The notes beneath the pieces were generated by a model, which saw only the letters and a program-made list of their open reading frames with translations, was not told where the DNA came from and ran no database searches. Position numbers and translations under genes: made by a program. 64,000 nucleotides of DNA, from NCBI GenBank assembly GCA_023105745.1, contig JALGQZ010000007.1, forward strand, positions 57,083,569 through 57,147,568. The letters are read 5' to 3'. This document shows positions 58,058-64,000 of the stretch, one piece after another. Source of the stretch: Austropuccinia psidii. Lineage: Eukaryota > Basidiomycota > Pucciniomycetes > Pucciniales > Sphaerophragmiaceae. Every line of letters begins with the position of its first letter. The stretch's first letter is position 1.

Positions 58058-59941
58058 TCAATTTACACCCCCTGTAAGGAATGCTGCAATCAGATTGTAG
58101 CATGGCCTTCCAGCCTGCATCTTATCTTGAATGGTCACCAATGCTTGCAAAGGATCCACTCCTCTCTTGACCAATTGCTTTCCAGTTTTCTGAGTAGTTT
58201 TGGAATCAACCTTAGTATGGGCCCACACCCCATTAAATGCAATAATTAGCTGGAGGATATTATCGACCAAGCCAGTCAAATTTGGTGTTAAAATTCCTTT
58301 TGATGTGATACTAGTACCCTCTTGACTTTCATGGCTTTGTGGAGCAAGTTTAACCTTGTTGACACTCAAACATGAGCCCAAATATTGCATAGTACTAATT
58401 TCCACAGACAAAGAATGACTGGGAGCTGAATCAGAAATATTGAATGTAACCAGAGGGCTCTGATCATCCATATAAATTGAAATGGCTTCAAATAAAATGT
58501 TGGCAACTCACCACTTTTGATGTTGACTTGGTTTAAAAAGATTGTGCACCAATAGATATAGTGCATGGAGCCTCTTGGGTAAACCCACCAGTATGGACAT
58601 ATCGCTTTGAAATAATGACATATTCCAAATTGTCTTATAGATTAACAGCTCCTCAGATATGGTGAAAACAGATCCAAGCCTATAAAAAAAAGAGATTAGT
58701 GAGATAACCAATATAGATATTTCTGAAAGCCTGTTTACCAGCTGCATGGAGCTCTTCAAGCCACTCTTTTATTCTAATGTCCCTACCACTCTTGTAGCAA
58801 ATCCCACATTGGAGCTTGGTCGGAAATTCATCCTTTGGAACAAGTGATTTGCGCTTCATGAAGGCCATTTGAATGAGTGAATTAAATTTGATCCAATCTT
58901 CCCTTTTGAATACATGATATGACATTGAAATGTAATCAAATTTGTTTTCATTTTCCAATATAATTTTCATGCATGAATGACTTGGATTTAGAGTTACTGA
59001 ACAAGCAGCTGAATCCATTGATGGGTCAGAATTTGTTTGGGTCAATACAATTTCATCCTCAGCCACTTTTGTTTGAGTTGCTGTACTGATATTTTCATTT
59101 GGAATGGTAGTTGCTTCCTGAGTGTCCAAATTTGGACTTGGAACAATGTTTTCATGATGATTGGTTACACCTCCAATCTCAGGAATTTCAACAGGGTGAT
59201 CATTTGTGGTGGTTATTGGATGTGCATTATTACTTTCATTAGCAGAAGGACAAAGAGCCCCTTATTCCCCCTCATGAACTTCAGGGGCCAATTGAAAAGC
59301 TCGGAGAATTTTCTTTTTTGCTTGATTCTTTGAAGGTTTGAATTTCCTTTTTGAAAAAAGTTTTGTCATTGTACCAATTTTAACATGTGATTCGGGAGGT
59401 AGTTTATTGCCCAATTTGACCCCTAAAATTATAATTCCAAGATACTAGGGTGGAATTTGAAATATATGAGATAACAATTTTTTTATACATAAAATCAATA
59501 TCAGCAACCAGCAGTTCTCTAGCCTCCTAAAGCTTCTCTCGTACATATTGAGGAATATGTGCATCTTTGGACATTCCTTCTAATCTTGGGGCTATTTTTG
59601 ATGAATTTTTCAAGAACTGTTCCTTTGTAATCACTTCTATTTCAGCCCCAAAAAGCACCTCAGTAGATATTTCAGTGGAAGAAGCCCAATGAGCATGGGG
59701 TGCCTCTATGTTGCTTTCGTGCATTATTTCTTATTAATTGAGATACTGATAAGACTTATTTGTTCAGAAGTAAATTCCATTCAAAAAACATACCTTCTGG
59801 AAATTCTGCAGGTGGATTTGGGATGGCTGTACTAATGGCAATGATACTTTCACTGGATGAGCACTCCCTATCAGAAGATTTGGGAGAATTGAATTGCTTT
59901 TGAGGACCCATATCAGAGGTGTTAGTAGTATTGGCATCCAT
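58058..59941 (-). pseudogene. Unrecognised multi-exon gene, broken
   Basis: Minus strand from ATG at 59941. First exon is Ser-rich, ending AEFPEG at a GTATGT donor. The second carries VLFGAEIEVITKEQF and reads through a TAG (just after REKL, near 59525) into EARELLVADIDFM. The third begins GVKLGNKLPPESHVKIG, has a TAA near 59263 and continues into a cysteine-containing stretch (LQCGICYKSGRDIRIKEWL, about 58790). Last pieces at 58508-58680 and 58058-58471 include LFQSDMSILVGLPKRLHALYLL and a Lys-rich end. The joint near 58690 does not keep frame by a simple splice. I do not recognise a family. It sits upstream of, and on the same strand as, the Tet-like and SNF2 pseudogenes, and diverges from the MULE gene. 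Confidence 0.5.
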
Positions 59942-60767
59942 AGAGACAAAAACAATTAATTGTAGATAAAGATGATATATGTGCTTGGAAGGGAAGTATT
60001 TTTATGAAACTATAAGGAAGGGTTGTAGTTCTAGGCTACAAGTTACAATGAGAATCCCTTTTATAAAATCAATGAAGAGACAAAGAGGGCCAGAATGTGG
60101 TAATTGAAGTTTTTGGTCTAGAAGCTTCTAATTCATATGAGAATACAGAATGCAAAATAGTACCACACATAACAAGACCTGAGGGGAGCTTTGTATTTGT
60201 TCCCCTCAGAGACTGAAACCTAATGAGAGTTTTGATTAGACTGCAATTGTACACCTGTCACCAAATTCATCTTCCTGTTTGGATTTGCCACATCAATCAA
60301 GGATCCATTTGAGAAATATATACAGCTATTTGAATACTTCCACAATGTTCCAAGTGTATTTCTATGTGTTCAGAAATCTATCTTTGATGGTTCCCAGAAA
60401 TACTCAAACAAAAGCTCCCTTGGAATATAGCTTCATCCGACAATCCATTCTAGTATGATTCTATTTTGATATCAAGATGTTGGTTGATTCAATTGAAAAG
60501 ACTAAATAACTCTTAATTCAAATCATGAATAATCACAATTTTCTCAAAAATTCTATTGCAAAATCATTCTCACTCTAACCACAAGTTGCCAATATCAGTG
60601 TGAAAGAATTGGAAAGGTATTCCTCTTTTAAAAAATATATAAATTCCATCATTATTACAAGACTGTTAAGCTATTCATATCAATCTATATTCCACCAAAA
60701 ATCATTTTTAGACCTCTATTTCTTAAACACATCAATTGTTTCAAATAGTATTGTCATCTACCCCCTT
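59942..60767. other. Divergent intergenic region
   Basis: AT-rich. It lies between the start of the unrecognised minus-strand gene and the start of the MULE gene, so it could hold both promoters. The open frame at 60069-60254 (-) looks like chance. Confidence 0.4.
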
Positions 60768-63130
60768 ATGTCCCCTATCTTTCACTTTGAGCATGATTAC
60801 TCCCAATTTGATACTCATCCAGTCCTTTATAATGAATCAGAGTGCTCATATCCTTCTCAAAATACTATATTAACACCCAGGAAAACCTTGAAGCCCCACA
60901 ACCTTCCACCACCTGAATGCTTGACCTCTAGAATGGAATCATTACAACCCATTGAAGCTCTGAATCTACATGAATCTGGGACAACTCAGTTCAAAGGTGA
61001 TATTGAGGAAATAAAATCATCTATACAGGCCACTACTCATTGCACACCTGCTTTTTTGGTTCCTAATGAACAATTCCCTCTCATTACCAACCCAGATAAA
61101 TATGATTACTCCACTGGATGTAAGCCTACATATATTTACATTCATCCACTACACTTTTACTGATTTTAATAACTATATAGTGAAATTAGAACCACCTCCA
61201 CTTGCAAGGTTCAATGATGTAGATAACCTCATCCAGTTTGCACAAAAGTGGGCTAAAGGCCATGGCTATGCATTAACAAAGAACAATTCTCACCAAGGGA
61301 AGAACATTTACTTGGCATGAGACCAATATGGTGAATATATAAACCTTAAAGGATCTACCCAGAGGCAGTCAACAACAAAAAAATGTGGATGCAATTTTAA
61401 GCTCAGAGGCTCTATTCCTGCTCTGAGTAAGTCACAACTATACTGTACGTATTTAATATGTTCTTACCATTAAGGTGATATCAATTCTGAGGAAGTTCAC
61501 ATAGTTCACCTCACCAGATCTGGCTATTGGGTTTTAGTCCCACTAGAAATTCTGCACAATCATCCACCCTCTACAACCTCATCAGTACATCCCATTCATT
61601 GTTGGCTTAATGAAAAAGAACTTGTGCAAGTTGAAGGATTGATAAAGGCAAATGTCCATGCTAATCAGATTTTAAGCAATATTTATGCCCAAGGAAATAC
61701 CTGTACCACTAGCAGAACTCTGTATAACTAAAAAGGACATCTATCAATCAAGAAAAGAAATGGTCAATCTCAACTGGAATATCTAATACGTCTTCTGAAA
61801 GAGAGAAATTGGATTCATAGTAATAAAATTAATATAAATGGAAAGATTACAAACCTATTCTTTGCACACCCAGAATCCATTGAATTGGGTCATACAAACC
61901 ACAAAGTGATATTGATTTATGCCACTTACTGGACATGAAAGTACAATTTGCCACTTTTCCACATGGTTGGCCAAACTGCAACTGGACACACCTTCTCATT
62001 AGCCTTTTGCTACATGGATAGGGAAAATGACAATGGATACATATGGGCCCTTCAAGAACTCAAAATGTTATTTCAGCCACACAGAATTCCCAAGGTTATT
62101 ATCATGGATCGTGAGCCAGCTCCAAAGATGGCCATTGAATTGGTCTTTCCCAGCTCAATCCATAATTATTGCACATGGCACATCAGCAAAAACCTTATCC
62201 AAAATTCTTGCAAATATTTTCAAGAGGATGATTGGAAGGATTATCAGACATCCTGAAACCTACTGATCAGTTCCAAGTCAACTGAGGAATATGAGAACAA
62301 TCTTGAAAAAATCAAAGAGAATTCAAAGGATTACTCAGGAGCATGGGCATATATCTCAAACAACCTACTCCCATTCACAAAAAAATTTGTCACTGCTTGG
62401 GCAAGCCGGCATCCTCACCCAGGAAATCAAGCCAGCTCCCGTGTTGAATCTGCACACTCCTACATAAAATTATTTATTAATAATTCTAATTGAGAGCTTT
62501 CTACAGTATTCCAAAATTTCAAAACAGCAACTGATATTCAATTGAAACATATCCTCCATACTATGGGAAAAGAAAGAGTTCACAAATTGACTGATGTTTC
62601 CCCACCTTTCAAGAAACTACTTGGCACTATATCAATCTAAGAAATAAAAATTATTGAAGACCAATTTCAAAAGCTCAAACACCAACCAGATCTTCAGCCA
62701 TTCTCCAAAACACTAACTAATGGCATGGGGATTCCTTGCTCACATGAAATTGAGAAACTTCTTAATACTAAAGGCTACATTGGAATTGAATATTTTCATA
62801 CACAATGGAATCTACTTTATAGTCCTCTTGAAGTAGGTGGCATCTTATTTCTGATATGTGTGATTGTAGTCATGCTAAAATCATGTTTAACAGGAAATTG
62901 ATTCTAATTCACAATGGAATTTGAAACAAGAAATGGAAAAGATTGAAAAGGAAGTTGATGAACACAAAATACCATTACAAAAAAATTGATCAAGCAAACT
63001 CAGGAGCTACTTAGCTTTCAATACACAACAAGTAAGCTTTGTCACCCCAACAATGCTTTAATTTCACATGGTAGGCCATCACTAAAAAGGAAAAGGGTAA
63101 AGTCTACCAAAAGGTTTCAATCAAAGTTTT
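60768..63130 (+). pseudogene. MULE-type transposase with FAR1-like domain, heavily nonsense-mutated
   Basis: Start at ATG 60768. Introns at 61120-61180 and 61427-61474 join in phase. The FAR1-type zinc region is recognisable (LARFNDVDNLIQFAQKWAKG then HGYAL, and KKCGCNFKLRG), followed by the MULE core: the ILI-x-ATY strand, LPLFHMVGQTATG, GYIWALQELKMLF, IIMDREPAPKMAI, and the C-x-W-H in YCTWHISKNL. Later come ASRHPHPGNQASSRVESAHSYIK. In-frame stops: TGA 61318, TAA 61729, TGA 61936, TGA 62254, TGA 62491, TAA 62638. The first catalytic Asp appears replaced by Tyr (TAT at 61918). A further intron near 62830-62893 leads to a Glu/Lys-rich tail. Confidence 0.8.
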
Positions 63131-63399
63131 AAATCCAGAAGGATATCCTGAAGTGTAATAAAAGATTTTTTAAAAAGATGCACAGAGCTACTATTGGTCC
63201 CAAAGCTCAATTTATGAGGGGGAAAAGTTCTATTTGATGAAAAAAGAGGCAATCCAAGATGATGAAACTACCACAAAAAGAACAAGAAAACCATTAAATC
63301 ATATAGGAAAATTGGAAATAAGCTTGAGACCCCAAAATGACTCAAATTGTTTGGAAGAACCAGTGAGTGGATAAATTTTGATATGCAAATGAATCACTG

Positions 63400-64000
63400 A
63401 AAAATAACCTCCTTTCCAAAGACTCTCTATATTGATCAGATACAGCCACCTTTCATACACAAGTTCATTGAGAAAATTTTTAATCCTCCTGCAGATGGGA
63501 GTTGTGGATTCCATGCAGTGGCAAAAGGATTGTCACTTTCAAGCCCACAAAAGGAAAAGAGCTGGAGAGAAGTGAGACAAGATTTGATAGAAGAAATTGA
63601 TAGGAATCACAATTATTACAACCAAATATTGGGAGGATCAGTGGAAATGGATAAGATAAGAGATAAGCTGATGGCTACAGCTATTACAAGAATGGATAAC
63701 TGGTTAAGTAAATGCAATCATGGACCAATATTGACAAATACATATAAGCGTCCATTTGTAGTTTTCCATCCAGATTGGCAGAACTTCCCACCACAGACAT
63801 TCCTTCCAAACCTATGCAGTCCATGTGGAGTTTCAATTATGCATCCAATCTCCCTAGGTCACATAAATTGTAATCATTCAATACTCATTATTTTCAATGA
63901 ACAAGAGATAGGAAAACTACCTCTTTCCCAAATTGCCACCGCAATGGCCCAGTGCACATTCACATCCATAAGCTTCAAATTGGAGAAGAGTATATTCCGC
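63400..64000 (+). CDS. OTU-type cysteine protease domain, C-terminal to the MULE transposase (partial)
   Basis: An open frame runs to the window end. The catalytic start motif PADGSCGFHAV (Cys at 63502) is the OTU signature Asp-Gly-x-Cys. It is followed by W-x-x-VR-x-DLI helices, a W-x-x-FPPQTF loop, and a candidate catalytic His in HPISLGHINCNHSILII. OTU domains are often carried by MULE-like transposons, so this is probably the C-terminal part of the same protein or a companion gene. Sequence between 63130 and 63400 is decayed, so expression is doubtful even though this part is stop-free. Confidence 0.7.

Noticed and set aside
52633..59525. RIP-like C-to-T mutation as the cause of all stops
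   Set aside because: Some stops could be CGA to TGA or CAA/CAG to TAA/TAG, but others need different changes, and no dinucleotide bias could be counted by eye.

Overview
This is eukaryotic, AT-rich, transposon-dominated DNA. It has short spliced introns (about 50-65 bp, GT...AG), long A/T tracts and no bacterial-style operons. The gene content is Ty3/gypsy retrotransposons with chromodomains, PIF/Harbinger and MULE transposases, Tet-like 2OG-Fe(II) dioxygenases and SNF2 helicase debris. It fits a large, repeat-inflated basidiomycete genome, most likely a rust fungus (Pucciniales). The polyprotein families look like those I associate with Austropuccinia psidii; that species call rests on memory, not on a search. 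I see no ordinary housekeeping gene.

The first two thirds (1 to about 43.6 kb) is a nest of insertions resolved by terminal repeats and target-site duplications (TSDs). Level 0 is a decayed minus-strand LTR element at the left edge, broken inside its LTR. Level 1 is a PIF/Harbinger DNA transposon (1707-43558, 27-bp TIRs, TSD AAT). It carries an intact Myb/SANT-like gene, an intact Tet-like dioxygenase gene and a transposase that is now split and nonsense-mutated. Level 2 is a large LTR element A (6370-42063, TSD CACTG) inserted in the transposase C-terminus. It encodes Gag-protease and two further proteins but no visible reverse transcriptase or integrase. Level 3 is two autonomous-type Ty3 elements inside A: element B (15102-24701, + strand, TSD ATCAG, LTRs differing at about 3 of 764 positions) in its internal region, and element C (29693-40377, - strand, TSD ATGTG) in its 3' LTR. 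Without levels 2 and 3 the Harbinger element is about 6.2 kb.

From 43.6 to 49.5 kb there is AT-rich sequence with no gene I can recognise. From 49.5 to 64 kb lies a second, older transposon neighbourhood. On the minus strand it has an SNF2-type helicase pseudogene split by a solo LTR related to A, a second (dead) Tet-like dioxygenase, an array of twelve alternating hairpins, a tRNA-like SINE candidate and an unrecognised pseudogene. On the plus strand it has a MULE (FAR1-type) transposase pseudogene followed by an OTU cysteine-protease domain that runs off the window.

The most interesting signals are: a Tet-like dioxygenase as intact cargo of a Harbinger element; about 17 copies of a covarying mini-hairpin plus an AAACTG tail in the non-coding part of element A; a self-priming site and a -1 frameshift heptamer in element B; and the alternating hairpin array beside the second Tet-like gene.
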